Positions 1 through 9,287 are shown, counted from the first letter of the stretch. The stretch is DNA of 64,000 bases from Cognatilysobacter claricitrinus (GCF_045866565.1 NZ_BAAFZV010000002.1:248001-312000); one strand, 5' to 3'. Numbers and translations: made by a program. Notes: a model not told the origin generated them from the sequence alone.

Positions 1-916
1 CGGCCTCGATCACTCGGTGACGGCCGGCATCGTCAGCGCGGTCGGCCGCTCCAATCCGTACGCGAACCAGCAGTACGTCCCGTTCATCCAGACCGACGTC
101 GCGATCAATCGCGGCAATTCAGGCGGTCCGCTCCTGAACACGCGTGGCGAGGTGGTCGGCATCAACTCGCAGATCTTCTCGAGTTCCGGCGGCTACCAGG
201 GCGTGAGCTTCGCGATTCCGATGGACCTGGCGGCATCGGTCGTCCAGCAGCTGCGTACGACGGGACGCGTCGCGCGCGGTCAGCTTGGCGTGCAGGTGCA
301 GCAGCTGACGTCCAGCCTCGCCAATTCCATGGGTCTGCCCAGCGCATCGGGCGCGCTCGTCGCCGACGTTCTGCCCGACAGCGCCGCCGCGCGCGGTGGC
401 CTGAAGCGCGGCGACGTGATCCGCGCGGTCAACGGTCGCGCGGTCAATGATTCGGGCGACCTCCCGCCGCTGATCGGCGCACTGCCCCCCAAGAGCAAGG
501 CGCAGCTCACCGTCATCCGCGAGGGCAAGACCGTGCAGGTGCCGGTGGTGCTGGATGCGCTGACCGTCGCGGCCGCGGAAGAAGGTGAATCGTCCGCTCC
601 GCGTGCGGCGGAAGCCGAGCCGTCGGCGAACGCCAGCCTCGGCATCGCCGTGCAGGACCTGACGGGCGCCGAGCGCAAGCGTCTTGGCCTCGAGAACGGC
701 GAGGGCGTGAAGATCGGTCGTGTCGACGGCACGCCGGCGCGCGACGCCGGGCTGCAGCCGGGCGACGTGATCCTGCAGGTCGGCCGCAGCGCGGTCGGCA
801 GCGCGGCGGACCTCTCCCGCGCGGTGTCGGCGCTGCCGCGCGGTCAGGCGATCATGCTGCTCGTGCGACGCGGCAATTCGACGCAGTTCGTCGCGGTCGA
901 TCCGACCGGCAACTGA
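1..916 (+). CDS. mucD: HtrA/DegP-family periplasmic serine protease (MucD), 3' part
   Basis: This is the C-terminal part of an HtrA/DegP-family protease, which degrades or refolds damaged proteins in the periplasm. The frame is open from base 2 and the true start lies left of the window. The end of the trypsin-like domain is visible with the nucleophile motif GNSGGP (serine at about visible residue 40) and the typical following strand GVSFAIPMDLA. Two PDZ domains follow, at about visible residues 90-185 and 205-300, each with a GDVI core. The His and Asp of the triad would be upstream. In Xanthomonadaceae the MucD gene commonly sits between the rpoE/rseA genes and lepA, and lepA follows here after 100 bp. 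A GTG inside the frame at base 17 is not a credible start because conserved protease sequence precedes it. The family is certain; the symbol rests on gene order. Confidence 0.9.
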   Translation, partial: GLDHSVTAGIVSAVGRSNPYANQQYVPFIQTDVAINRGNSGGPLLNTRGEVVGINSQIFSSSGGYQGVSFAIPMDLAASVVQQLRTTGRVARGQLGVQVQQLTSSLANSMGLPSASGALVADVLPDSAAARGGLKRGDVIRAVNGRAVNDSGDLPPLIGALPPKSKAQLTVIREGKTVQVPVVLDALTVAAAEEGESSAPRAAEAEPSANASLGIAVQDLTGAERKRLGLENGEGVKIGRVDGTPARDAGLQPGDVILQVGRSAVGSAADLSRAVSALPRGQAIMLLVRRGNSTQFVAVDPTGN

Positions 917-926
917 CGTTTCCTGC

Positions 927-953
927 GGCGACCGCGGAAATCCCGCGGTCGCC
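927..953 (+). terminator. Strong hairpin between mucD and lepA
   Basis: An 11-bp perfect inverted repeat (927-937 with 943-953, 5-nt loop) begins 10 bases after the mucD stop. No T tract follows, so it may be a transcript-end stabiliser or a weak terminator. Confidence 0.4.
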
Positions 954-1016
954 CCGGGGCTGGACCGGGCGCCATGCGATAATCCCGCGTTATTTCGCCT
1001 AGGCCTCGCCCGCTTC

Positions 1017-2807
1017 ATGCAGCAGATCCGCAACTTCTCCATCATCGCGCACGTCGACCACGGCAAGTCGACGCTCGCCGATCGCATCATCCAGATCTGC
1101 GGCGGCCTCGAAGCGCGCGAAATGGAAGCGCAGGTGCTCGACTCGAATCCGATCGAGCGCGAGCGCGGCATCACGATCAAGGCGCAGTCCGTCTCGCTTC
1201 CGTACAAGGCGAAGGACGGCAAGACCTATTTCCTGAACTTCATCGACACGCCGGGCCACGTCGACTTCAGCTACGAAGTCAGCCGTTCGCTTGCCGCGTG
1301 CGAGGGCGCGCTGCTCGTCGTCGACGCCGCGCAGGGCGTGGAAGCGCAGTCCGTCGCCAACTGCTACACGGCGGTGGAGCAGGGGCTCGAAGTCGTACCC
1401 GTGCTCAACAAGATCGACCTGCCGACCGCCGACATCGAACGCGCGAAGGCGGAGATCGAAGCGGTCATCGGCATCGACGCCGAGGACGCCGTCGCCATCA
1501 GCGCGAAGACCGGCCTCAACGTCATCGACGTGCTCGAAGCGATCGTCCACCGCATTCCGCCGCCGAAGCCGCGCGATACCGATCGCCTGCAGGCGCTGAT
1601 CATCGACTCGTGGTTCGACAACTACCTCGGCGTGGTGTCGCTGGTGCGCGTCATGCAGGGCGAGATCAAGCCGGGCGACAAGCTGCTGGTGATGTCGACG
1701 GGTCGCTCGCACCAGGTCGAAGGCGTCGGTGTGTTCACGCCCAAGCGCAAGCCGCTCGACGCGCTGCGCGCAGGCGAAGTGGGTTGGGTCACGGCGTCGA
1801 TCAAGGACGTCCACGGTGCCCCGGTCGGCGACACGCTCACCCATACCGCGAACCCGGCGCCCACCGCGCTGCCGGGCTTCCAGGAAATGCAGCCGCGCGT
1901 GTTCGCGGGCCTGTTCCCGGTCGACGCCGAGGACTATCCGGACCTGCGCGAGGCGCTGGAAAAGCTGCGCCTCAACGACGCCGCGCTCCGCTTCGAGCCG
2001 GAAAGTTCGGAAGCGATGGGCTTCGGTTTCCGCTGCGGCTTCCTCGGCATGCTGCACATGGAAATCGTGCAGGAGCGCCTGGAACGCGAATACAACCTCA
2101 ACCTGATCACCACCGCGCCGACGGTGATCTACGAGGTGCTCAAGACCGACGGCTCGATCATTCCCATGGACAACCCGGCCAAGCTGCCGGCGGTGAACAT
2201 GGTCGACGAGATCCGCGAGCCGATCATCCGCGCCAACATCCTCACGCCGCCGGACTACGTGGGCAACGTGATCAAGCTGTGCGAGGAAAAGCGCGGCGTG
2301 CAGGTCGGCATCAACTACCTCGGCGGCCAGGTGCAGATCAGCTATGAGCTGCCGATGGCGGAAGTGGTGCTCGACTTCTTCGACAAGTTGAAGTCGGTGT
2401 CGCGTGGCTATGCGTCGCTCGACTATCACTTCCTGCGCTTCCAGGCCGGCCCGTTCGTGCGCGTGGACACGCTGATCAACGGCGACAAGGTGGACGCGCT
2501 GTCGATCATCACGCATCGCAGCCATGCCGATCGCCGCGGTCGCGACCTGACCGAGAAGATGAAGGAGCTGATTCCGCGCCAGCAGTTCGACGTCGCGATC
2601 CAGGCGGCGATCGGCGCGCAGGTCATCGCCCGCACGACGGTGAAGGCGTTGCGCAAGAACGTGCTGGCCAAGTGCTACGGCGGCGACATCTCGCGCAAGA
2701 AGAAGCTCCTCGAGAAGCAGAAGGAAGGCAAGAAGCGCATGAAGCAGGTCGGGCGCGTCGAGATTCCGCAGGAAGCCTTCCTGGCTGTTTTGAAGGTCGA
2801 CCAGTAA
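1017..2807 (+). CDS. lepA: Elongation factor 4 (LepA) GTPase
   Basis: LepA is a ribosome-bound GTPase related to EF-G that acts during translation under stress and during 30S assembly. The 596-residue product has the family's normal length. The G1 motif AHVDHGKST is at residues 11-19, DTPGH at 77-81 and NKID at 131-134. The EF-G-like domains and the lysine-rich LepA-specific C-terminal domain follow (KKKLLEKQKEGKKRMKQVG near the end). The ATG at 1017 gives the conserved beginning MQQIRNFSIIAHVDHGK. It lies in the usual gammaproteobacterial order before lepB. The 93-bp gap to lepB suggests co-transcription but allows an internal promoter. Confidence 0.97.
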   Translation: MQQIRNFSIIAHVDHGKSTLADRIIQICGGLEAREMEAQVLDSNPIERERGITIKAQSVSLPYKAKDGKTYFLNFIDTPGHVDFSYEVSRSLAACEGALLVVDAAQGVEAQSVANCYTAVEQGLEVVPVLNKIDLPTADIERAKAEIEAVIGIDAEDAVAISAKTGLNVIDVLEAIVHRIPPPKPRDTDRLQALIIDSWFDNYLGVVSLVRVMQGEIKPGDKLLVMSTGRSHQVEGVGVFTPKRKPLDALRAGEVGWVTASIKDVHGAPVGDTLTHTANPAPTALPGFQEMQPRVFAGLFPVDAEDYPDLREALEKLRLNDAALRFEPESSEAMGFGFRCGFLGMLHMEIVQERLEREYNLNLITTAPTVIYEVLKTDGSIIPMDNPAKLPAVNMVDEIREPIIRANILTPPDYVGNVIKLCEEKRGVQVGINYLGGQVQISYELPMAEVVLDFFDKLKSVSRGYASLDYHFLRFQAGPFVRVDTLINGDKVDALSIITHRSHADRRGRDLTEKMKELIPRQQFDVAIQAAIGAQVIARTTVKALRKNVLAKCYGGDISRKKKLLEKQKEGKKRMKQVGRVEIPQEAFLAVLKVDQ

Positions 2808-2900
2808 CGCAAGTGCCGTCGGGCAGGCCGGGACTTCGGGAACCCCGGCGGCCGTCCACGATCCAAGCTCCCGTCACGAATTCCGTCTGCAGGGACTGCC

Positions 2901-3698
2901 ATGCGCTGGTTCGAAATCACCCTCGTCGTGTTGACGCTCGCCAGTGGCGTCATCTGGCTGCTCGACAAGCTGTTCCTCGCCAAGCACCGCGCCGCACGCG
3001 ACGGCCTGCTCGACAGCACCGACGAGCCGATGCTCGTCGACTACGCCAAATCGTTCTTCCCGGTGCTGGCCGCGGTGCTGTTGCTGCGCACCTTCGTCGC
3101 CGAGCCGTTCCGCATCCCGTCGAACTCCATGATGCCGACGCTGCTCACCGGCGATTTCATCCTGGTCAACAAGTTCAGCTACGGCCTGCGGTTGCCCATC
3201 AACAACGCCAAGGTCGTGCAGATCGGTGAGCCGCAGCGTGGCGACGTCGTCGTGTTCAAGCCGCCTCACCATCCGGAGCAGGACTGGATCAAGCGCATCA
3301 TCGGCCTGCCGGGCGACCAGATCGCGTACCACGACCACCAGCTCTTCCTCAACGGCAAGCCGGTGCAGTCGCAGCCGATCGGCATCTACCAGGGCGTCGG
3401 CAACGGCGCGGAGATGACCGGCGCCGAGGAAAAGCAGGAAGCACTGCCGGGCCGCCCGCACCGCATGCTCGAACGCGCCGACCTGATCCGCATGGACGGG
3501 CAGGGCGAATGGACGGTCCCTTCCGGCCACTATTTCGTGATGGGCGACAACCGCGACAACAGCGAGGACAGCCGATACTGGGGCTTCCTGCCGGAAGCGA
3601 ACCTGCGCGGCAAGGCCTTCCTCATCTGGCTCAACTGCGAAGGCTGGGTGTGCTCCGGCGCATTCGACGGCTCGCGCATCGGCACCACGATCCGGTGA
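2901..3698 (+). CDS. lepB: Signal peptidase I
   Basis: Signal peptidase I removes signal peptides from Sec- and Tat-exported proteins at the outer face of the inner membrane. The 265-residue protein starts with one membrane segment (residues 5-25) and has a second at about 50-65. The catalytic serine is in the SNSMMPT motif (Ser76) and the general-base lysine is Lys131 in DWIKRIIGLPGD. The C-terminal family signature GDNRDNSEDSR is intact. These correspond to Ser91 and Lys146 of the E. coli enzyme (family knowledge). It lies between lepA and the DUF4845 gene, an order conserved in this group. Confidence 0.96.
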   Translation: MRWFEITLVVLTLASGVIWLLDKLFLAKHRAARDGLLDSTDEPMLVDYAKSFFPVLAAVLLLRTFVAEPFRIPSNSMMPTLLTGDFILVNKFSYGLRLPINNAKVVQIGEPQRGDVVVFKPPHHPEQDWIKRIIGLPGDQIAYHDHQLFLNGKPVQSQPIGIYQGVGNGAEMTGAEEKQEALPGRPHRMLERADLIRMDGQGEWTVPSGHYFVMGDNRDNSEDSRYWGFLPEANLRGKAFLIWLNCEGWVCSGAFDGSRIGTTIR

Positions 3699-3733
3699 TA
3701 CTGTCCGCCTCGCGGACCCTTGGGGAGAGAGTC

Positions 3734-4108
3734 ATGAGACGCAATCAGCAGGGAATGACCCTGACCAGTTTCATCGTCGTGCTCGCCGTGGTCGGCGTGT
3801 TCGTGTACATGGCGATGAAGCTGATTCCGATGTATTCGGAATACTTCTCGGTCAAGAAGGCGCTCGAAGGCATGGCGCGCGAGCCCGGCATGGCGGCCAA
3901 TCCACCGGAGCGCATCAAGGACCTGTTCTTCCGCCGCATGGAGGTCGACTACGTCGACGACATCAAGCCGGAGAACGTCAAGGTCGCGCGCAAGGAGGCG
4001 GGTTGGGTCATGACGGTGGACTACGAGGTGCGGAAGCCGCTGATCGCCAACCTCGACGTCGTCGGTCGCTTCAATGCTGAGAAGGAATTCCAGCGCACCG
4101 CGGAATGA
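3734..4108 (+). CDS. DUF4845 single-pass membrane protein
   Basis: This 124-residue protein of unknown function has one N-terminal membrane segment (about residues 8-30, TLTSFIVVLAVVGVFVYMAMKL) and a small soluble domain behind it, as in the DUF4845 family. The N-terminus, with a short basic stretch before the hydrophobic segment, looks pseudopilin-like, but no processing site is obvious. I chose the ATG at 3734 because AGAGAG lies just upstream and because longer in-frame starts would run into the end of lepB. Its stop overlaps the rnc start as ATGA (4105-4108), which implies translational coupling. The lepB-DUF4845-rnc order is typical of Pseudomonas and Xanthomonas relatives. Confidence 0.85.
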   Translation: MRRNQQGMTLTSFIVVLAVVGVFVYMAMKLIPMYSEYFSVKKALEGMAREPGMAANPPERIKDLFFRRMEVDYVDDIKPENVKVARKEAGWVMTVDYEVRKPLIANLDVVGRFNAEKEFQRTAE

Positions 4109-4788
4109 CCGTGGACGCGGCGCTCGGCCACTCGTTCCGTAACCCGGCGCTGCGCGACCAGGCGCTGCGGCATCGCAGCGCCGGCACGCCACACAACGAG
4201 CGGCTCGAATTCCTCGGCGACGCACTGGTCAACCTGTTCGTCGCCGAAGCGCTGTATGTGCGTTGGCCGAAAGTCGACGAGGGCGCGTTGACGCGTGCAC
4301 GCGCCGAACTCGTCCGCGAGTCATCGCTCGCGCAGATCGCACGCAACCTCGACCTTGGTGCGAAGCTGACGCTCGGGCCCGGCGAGATGAAATCCGGCGG
4401 TCATCGACGCGATTCGATACTCGCCGATGCGGTCGAGGCGCTGGTCGCCGCGATCTACCTCGATTCCGACTTCGAAACCTGCCGCGCAGCGGTGCTGCCT
4501 TGGTTCGAGCCTGCGATGGCCGCGCTGCCGCCGCCGAACAAGGTCGGCAAGGACGCCAAGACGCGGCTGCAGGAATGGCTGCAGGCGCGCCAGCGGCCGC
4601 TGCCGGTCTATGCACTGCTGGCCGAGGACGGCGAAGAGCACGCTCGCATCTTCGTTGTCAGCTGCACGCTCGTGCAGCCTGAACTGGTGACCGAGGGCGA
4701 GGGCACGTCACGTCGAATCGCGGAACAGGCGGCCGCGGAAGCGGCACTGGCGCGTATCGACGCGATGCAGGGCGACCGCAAGGGCTGA
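4105..4788 (+). CDS. rnc: Ribonuclease III
   Basis: RNase III cuts double-stranded RNA and is needed for rRNA processing and sRNA-linked mRNA decay. The 227-residue protein has the signature ERLEFLGDAL at residues 32-41. A second acidic pair, Asp108 and Glu111 in DSILADAVEAL, completes the catalytic site. A C-terminal double-stranded RNA-binding domain (about residues 155-225) ends with the usual alanine-rich helix. The ATG overlaps the stop of the upstream gene by 4 bp. In many bacteria rnc is co-transcribed with era, as the order suggests here. However, era may also have its own promoter (see the -10 element at 4827). Confidence 0.96.
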   Translation: MTVDAALGHSFRNPALRDQALRHRSAGTPHNERLEFLGDALVNLFVAEALYVRWPKVDEGALTRARAELVRESSLAQIARNLDLGAKLTLGPGEMKSGGHRRDSILADAVEALVAAIYLDSDFETCRAAVLPWFEPAMAALPPPNKVGKDAKTRLQEWLQARQRPLPVYALLAEDGEEHARIFVVSCTLVQPELVTEGEGTSRRIAEQAAAEAALARIDAMQGDRKG

Positions 4789-4826
4789 CGGCGACGTGTT
4801 TCCGGCGGCCCGACACGTCCCGCCCT

Positions 4827-4832
4827 TACAAT
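4827..4832 (+). promoter_or_regulatory. Putative -10 box for a leaderless era transcript
   Basis: TACAAT ends 6 bases before the era ATG. Transcription starting about 7 bases after a -10 box would then begin on the start codon, giving a leaderless mRNA. I see no Shine-Dalgarno sequence before era and no convincing -35 box. Confidence 0.4.
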
Positions 4833-4838
4833 CGCCTG

Positions 4839-5735
4839 ATGGATCCCACACCCCACCGCGCCGGCCACGTCGCCGTCATCGGCCGCCCAAACGTCGGCAA
4901 GTCGACACTCGTCAATGCACTCGTCGGCGCGAAGATCTCGATCACCTCGAACCGCCCGCAGACCACGCGGCATCGCTTGCTCGGCATCGCGACGTTTCCC
5001 GAAGGCCAGCTGGTGCTGCTCGACACGCCAGGGCTGCATCGCGAGCAGAAGCGTGCCATGAACCGGATGATGAATCGCGCGGCGCGCGGGGCGCTGGAAG
5101 GGGTGGATGCGGTGATGCTGGTCGTGCAGGCGGGCCGCTGGGATGACGAGGACGGCCTCGCCTACGACGCAATCAAGGCAGCGGGCGTTCCCGTGGTGCT
5201 GGTCGTGAACCAGGTCGACCGCATGAAGGACAAGACCGCGCTCCTGCCGTACCTGGCGAAGGTCAGCAATGGTCGCGAGTTCGCGTCCGTGCATCCGATT
5301 TCCGCATTGAAGGAGCAGGGTCTGCAGGGACTCGTGCGCGCCGCGCTCGCACTGGTTCCCGAGCAGGACGCGCTATATGGCGAGGACGAAATCACCGACA
5401 AGAGCCAGCGCTTTCTCGCCGGCGAGATGGTGCGCGAACAGCTCATGCGCCAGCTCGGCGATGAGCTGCCGTATGCGACCACCGTCGAGATCGAGAATTT
5501 CGAAGTCGACGGCGCGCTGCTGCGCATCGGCGCGGTGATCTGGGTGGAGCGCGCGGGCCAGAAGGGCATCGTCATCGGCAAGGGCGGCGAGCGCCTTCGC
5601 GAAATTGGCGCGCGTTCGCGCCAGCAGATGGAAAAGCTGTTCGACTCGAAGGTGTTCCTCGAGACGTGGGTGCGCGTGCGCGAAGGCTGGTCGGACGACG
5701 AGGCGGCGCTGAAGTCGCTGGGTTACCACGACTGA
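4839..5735 (+). CDS. era: GTPase Era
   Basis: Era is an essential GTPase that binds the 3' end of 16S rNA precursors and helps mature the 30S subunit. The 298-residue protein has the G1 motif GRPNVGKS at residues 15-22, DTPG in LLDTPGLH, and NQVD as the guanine-specificity motif. The C-terminal KH RNA-binding domain includes the glycine-rich GIVIGKGGERL segment. Length and domain order match the family. The ATG at 4839 is the only start that preserves the N-terminal strand before the P-loop. It follows rnc by 50 bp and precedes recO by 42 bp, the common rnc-era-recO cluster. Confidence 0.96.
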   Translation: MDPTPHRAGHVAVIGRPNVGKSTLVNALVGAKISITSNRPQTTRHRLLGIATFPEGQLVLLDTPGLHREQKRAMNRMMNRAARGALEGVDAVMLVVQAGRWDDEDGLAYDAIKAAGVPVVLVVNQVDRMKDKTALLPYLAKVSNGREFASVHPISALKEQGLQGLVRAALALVPEQDALYGEDEITDKSQRFLAGEMVREQLMRQLGDELPYATTVEIENFEVDGALLRIGAVIWVERAGQKGIVIGKGGERLREIGARSRQQMEKLFDSKVFLETWVRVREGWSDDEAALKSLGYHD

Positions 5736-5777
5736 CCGTCGCGCCATGGTCTTCGCGTCGCCGGTGCCGCGTTAGCC

Positions 5778-6533
5778 GTGTCGACAGTTCGCTACGCCCA
5801 GGAAAACGCGTTCGTCCTGCACGCGCGCCCGTACCGCGAGACGAGCCTGCTGCTCGAGTTGCTGACCGCGCAGTACGGACGCATCGGCATGCTTGCGCGC
5901 GGCGTCACCGGTCCGCGGCGCCAACTTCTGCGCGCAGCGTTGCAACCGCTGCAGTGGATCCGTTTCGATGCGGTACAACGCGGCGAACTCGCGCAACTTG
6001 CCAATGCGGAAGCGGTCGATGCCGCGCCACGATTGATCGGTGATGCGGCGCTCGCCGCGTTCTATCTCAACGAACTCACCCTGCGCCTCGCGCCGCGCCA
6101 CGATCCGCAACCCGACCTGTTCACTGCCTACGCGCGCGCGCGGGAGCGACTGCGCGCCGGCGAGCCGCTGGCGTGGACGCTGCGTCGCTACGAGCGCGAT
6201 CTGCTGCAGGCACTTGGTCTCGGCTTCGACTGGACGAGCGATGGCGACGGGCAGCCGATCGATCCCGCTGCCCGTTATCGGCTCGACCCCGAAAACGGCC
6301 CACGTCGCCTGCTGGGTGATCGCGGCGCGGCCGATCGCAGCGACGCGCCGAGCGGCCAGGCGCTACTCGCGCTCGCCAACGACGAAATGCCCGCATCCGG
6401 CGATCTCGCCGCTTTGCGACGCGCCATGCGGCGCGTGCTCGAGCACCACCTCGGTCCACGCGGGCTGACGTCGTGGCAGATGCTCGGCGAACTGTCGCGC
6501 GTCGGTGCCGGTGGTCAGGCGTCGGGAAACTGA
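5778..6533 (+). CDS. recO: DNA repair protein RecO
   Basis: RecO works with RecF and RecR to load RecA on single-stranded DNA covered by SSB. The 251-residue product begins with the OB-fold typical of the family (ENAFVLHARPYRETSLLLEL). An alpha-helical C-terminal part follows. I chose the GTG at 5778 because it gives the conserved N-terminus, and no ATG lies nearby. The expected zinc-binding cysteines are absent, as in many gammaproteobacterial RecO proteins. The 3' end overlaps the convergent response-regulator gene by 19 bp (6515-6533), so the two genes share their terminal codons in opposite directions. Confidence 0.92.
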   Translation: MSTVRYAQENAFVLHARPYRETSLLLELLTAQYGRIGMLARGVTGPRRQLLRAALQPLQWIRFDAVQRGELAQLANAEAVDAAPRLIGDAALAAFYLNELTLRLAPRHDPQPDLFTAYARARERLRAGEPLAWTLRRYERDLLQALGLGFDWTSDGDGQPIDPAARYRLDPENGPRRLLGDRGAADRSDAPSGQALLALANDEMPASGDLAALRRAMRRVLEHHLGPRGLTSWQMLGELSRVGAGGQASGN

Positions 6534-7234
6534 TCGAGCGTCGCGCGCATCACGGCGTCGAATGCGGGCCACCCCGCGCGCGGTTCCGCGGCGGCGAGTC
6601 GCGCGGCGGCGTCGCCCAGGCGGGCGGCCCCCACAAATCCGCAGCTCGCGCGCAGGCGATGCAGGAGCGATCGGATCTCCGCGCGGTCATCGGTATCCAC
6701 CGCGTTCGCGAGCGAGACGCGCACGGTGTCGAGTTCCGCGCGAAACAGGCCGCGCAGCGCGACGAGATGGCCCCGGTCCCCGAGCAGCGCGGATAACGCG
6801 GACGCGTCGTCCCACAACGGCAGGTCCGGGTTTGCGACTACGGGGGCGTGCAGCGATGCATCGAGACCCAGCGCCATGCGTGCGGCGGCGACCGTCTCGG
6901 CCGTCGACAGCGGCTTCACCAGCACTTCGAGGAAGCCCGCGGTGAGCAGCCGTTCGTGTTCCTCCGCCTCGCGCGCCGCGGTGTGCGCGATCGCCGGCGT
7001 CGCGAGGCCCTGCGCCCGCAGCGCGAGAAGCAGCGCGTCGCCGCGACCGTCCGGCAGGTTCGCGTCGAACACCCACAGGTCGTGCGTGGTCGATGCGGCG
7101 AGTTCGCGCGCCGCGGCGCAGTTGCGGGCGACGTCGACGTCGAGCGGGACGCGCGCCAATGCGGCTTCGAGGAAGGCGGCGCTCACCGCATCGTCTTCGA
7201 CGAGCAAAGCGCGGGGGTGTCGATGGTCCGTCAT
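6515..7234 (-). CDS. Response regulator with REC and Hpt domains
   Basis: This 239-residue cytoplasmic protein joins a receiver domain to a histidine phosphotransfer domain. The receiver domain (residues 8-125) has the acidic pair at 14-15, the phospho-acceptor Asp57 in VFDANLPDG, and Lys107 in VKPLS. The Hpt domain (about residues 150-235) carries His192 in LLHRLRASCGFVGA, close to the family pattern HxLKGxxxxxGA. No output or kinase domain is present. It is therefore likely a phosphorelay intermediate for a hybrid kinase encoded elsewhere. The ATG at 7234 directly precedes the REC core; longer in-frame starts would extend into the divergent gene. It stands alone on the minus strand. Confidence 0.85.
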   Translation of the reverse strand: MTDHRHPRALLVEDDAVSAAFLEAALARVPLDVDVARNCAAARELAASTTHDLWVFDANLPDGRGDALLLALRAQGLATPAIAHTAAREAEEHERLLTAGFLEVLVKPLSTAETVAAARMALGLDASLHAPVVANPDLPLWDDASALSALLGDRGHLVALRGLFRAELDTVRVSLANAVDTDDRAEIRSLLHRLRASCGFVGAARLGDAAARLAAAEPRAGWPAFDAVMRATLDQFPDA

Positions 7235-7268
7235 CGTGAGTCGGCGTCCTGTCGGTATGCTCGCGGCG

Positions 7269-9287
7269 ATGCCCATCGTACGCGCGATCGTCGCGGTGCT
7301 GCTGGCCGCCACGATGCTGGCGGCCGCGCCCGCGCACGCGCGTTCGGCACAGGCCCGTATCGCGCGCATGACGCTGCCCAGCGGCGAGATGCGCGGGGTG
7401 CGCATCGATCTCGATTGGCCGCCCACGGCGAAGCAGGGCGCGCTGCGCCTTCGCGCGGAAAGAGTCGACGCGCCGGACCTGGGCTATCACTTCATCGCCG
7501 TCGACTGGCATTGCATATTGCGGCGCGACGGTTGGAGCGGGTGGCACTGCGATGGCCCGGCGATGACGGGCCAGGGCGCGATGCGTCTGCGAATCGATCT
7601 CGCCGACTCGGGCGTGCAGGCGCAGCTCACGCGGGGCGCCAGCGCGATCCGCGTCCGGCGCGACGACACCACCGGCGACGCCACGCGCGTAGACCTCACC
7701 GCGATTCCGCTTGCATGGATCCGCGGCCTGCTCAAACAGGCGTGGCCCGAGGCCCAGCTGAAAGCAGGTTCGGGCGATGCGCAGCTGGCCGTCACCACGC
7801 CGAATCACGATCTGCGCGTCGTCGGGCCGATGACGCTGCGCGACGTCGCGTTCGATACGCCGGACGGGACGATCGCCGCCGACGGCCTCGACGCGCAGCT
7901 GGACCTCGACATGACGCTCGGCGCGACCGATCGCGTCGCTCTGCGTGGCCGGCTCGGCGGTGGCGAAGCGTTGTTCGGGACCACGTACTTCGCGCTCCAG
8001 GATCGCATGGGCGAGCTATCGATCGATGCGGAACAGCATGGCGAATGCTGCTGGCGCATTCCGCGATTCGAGTGGCGCGACGACGGCGTGCTGCAGGCAT
8101 CCGGCGCGGCGGCGTTTGGGCCGGATACCACGCTGCGATCGCTGCAGGCCGACGTCCGCAGCAGCGATCTTGCGGGATTGAAAGCACCGTATCTGAGCGG
8201 CTGGCTGGGCGCGGCCGGACTCGACGACCTCGCGATGCACGGCGGGCTCGCTGCGCACGTGGACGTCGGCGAGGCCGGCCTGCAGGCGGTCGACGCGCGC
8301 TTCAGCGATATCGACCTCGATGACCCCAAGGGCCGCTTCGCGTTCCACGGCCTGCAGGGCAACGTGCGCTATTCGGCGAGTGCGCCCGTCGACAGCGAGC
8401 TGCATTGGACGTCCGGACATGTGTACGGGCTCGCGTTCGGCACATCGGCGCTGCCGATGCGCAGCGAGCAGGGGCGGCTCGTGTTCGCGCAACCGGTCGA
8501 CGTGCCGATGCTGGGCGGCCTCCTGCGATTCGACCATTTTGCGATCCAGCCACCCGGCCCGAACGGCGGCGCGAGCGCGGAGTTCGGTCTCGATGTGCGG
8601 AACCTGGACATCGGCGAACTCGCGAAGGCGCTCGGCCTGCCGGCGTTCACAGGCCAGCTGTCAGGGCGCATTCCCAACGCGCACTACGCCGCGCAGCAGC
8701 TGGTGTTCGACGGCGGCCTGTCGATGGCGCTGTTCGGCGGCCGGCTCGACGTGTCGGCGCTGTCGATGGAGCGGCCGTTTGGCGTCGCGCCCACGCTGAG
8801 CGCGGACATCGCGTTCGACGACCTCGACCTCGAATCGCTCACCGGCGTGCTCGGCTTCGGCAGCATCACCGGCAAGCTCGATGGCCACCTCAACGGCCTG
8901 CGTCTGGTCGACTGGCAGCCCGTCGCGTTCGACGCCCACCTGCGCACCGACAAGCACACGGGCGTGCGCCAGCGCATCTCGCAGCGCGCCGTGCAGGACC
9001 TCTCCAGCGTGGGCGACGCCTCGTTCGCAGGCGGCCTGCAGGCGCGCCTGATCGGGCTGTTCGACGACTTCGCGTACTCGGCGATCGGCATCGACTGCCG
9101 GCTCGCCGACGAGGTCTGCGAGATGGACGGGCTGGGCACCCGCGGTCCCAACAGCTTCACCATCGTGCAGGGCGGCGGTATCCCGTGGCTCACCGTGGTC
9201 GGCATCAACCGGCGCGTCGACTGGCCGACACTGGTCGAGCGCCTGGTCGCCGTCGGCAAGGGCGAGGCGAAGCCTGTAGTGAAGTAA
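7269..9287 (+). CDS. YdbH-like AsmA-family periplasmic protein
   Basis: This 672-residue protein has an N-terminal signal or anchor segment (residues 1-24, ending APAHA). A long beta-rich region follows, with AsmA-type segments such as LQGNVRYSASAP and FAGGLQARLIGLFDDFAYSAIGIDCR. E. coli YdbH is an AsmA-like bridge thought to carry phospholipid to the outer membrane together with the lipoprotein YnbE (established). I assign the family mainly from this architecture and from the next gene, which encodes a YdbL/DUF1318 lipoprotein, as in the ydbH-ynbE-ydbL operon. An ATG at 7257 would add four residues. It is divergent from the response regulator, with only about 30 bp between the starts. The sequence is well diverged, so the assignment is moderate. 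Confidence 0.65.
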   Translation: MPIVRAIVAVLLAATMLAAAPAHARSAQARIARMTLPSGEMRGVRIDLDWPPTAKQGALRLRAERVDAPDLGYHFIAVDWHCILRRDGWSGWHCDGPAMTGQGAMRLRIDLADSGVQAQLTRGASAIRVRRDDTTGDATRVDLTAIPLAWIRGLLKQAWPEAQLKAGSGDAQLAVTTPNHDLRVVGPMTLRDVAFDTPDGTIAADGLDAQLDLDMTLGATDRVALRGRLGGGEALFGTTYFALQDRMGELSIDAEQHGECCWRIPRFEWRDDGVLQASGAAAFGPDTTLRSLQADVRSSDLAGLKAPYLSGWLGAAGLDDLAMHGGLAAHVDVGEAGLQAVDARFSDIDLDDPKGRFAFHGLQGNVRYSASAPVDSELHWTSGHVYGLAFGTSALPMRSEQGRLVFAQPVDVPMLGGLLRFDHFAIQPPGPNGGASAEFGLDVRNLDIGELAKALGLPAFTGQLSGRIPNAHYAAQQLVFDGGLSMALFGGRLDVSALSMERPFGVAPTLSADIAFDDLDLESLTGVLGFGSITGKLDGHLNGLRLVDWQPVAFDAHLRTDKHTGVRQRISQRAVQDLSSVGDASFAGGLQARLIGLFDDFAYSAIGIDCRLADEVCEMDGLGTRGPNSFTIVQGGGIPWLTVVGINRRVDWPTLVERLVAVGKGEAKPVVK

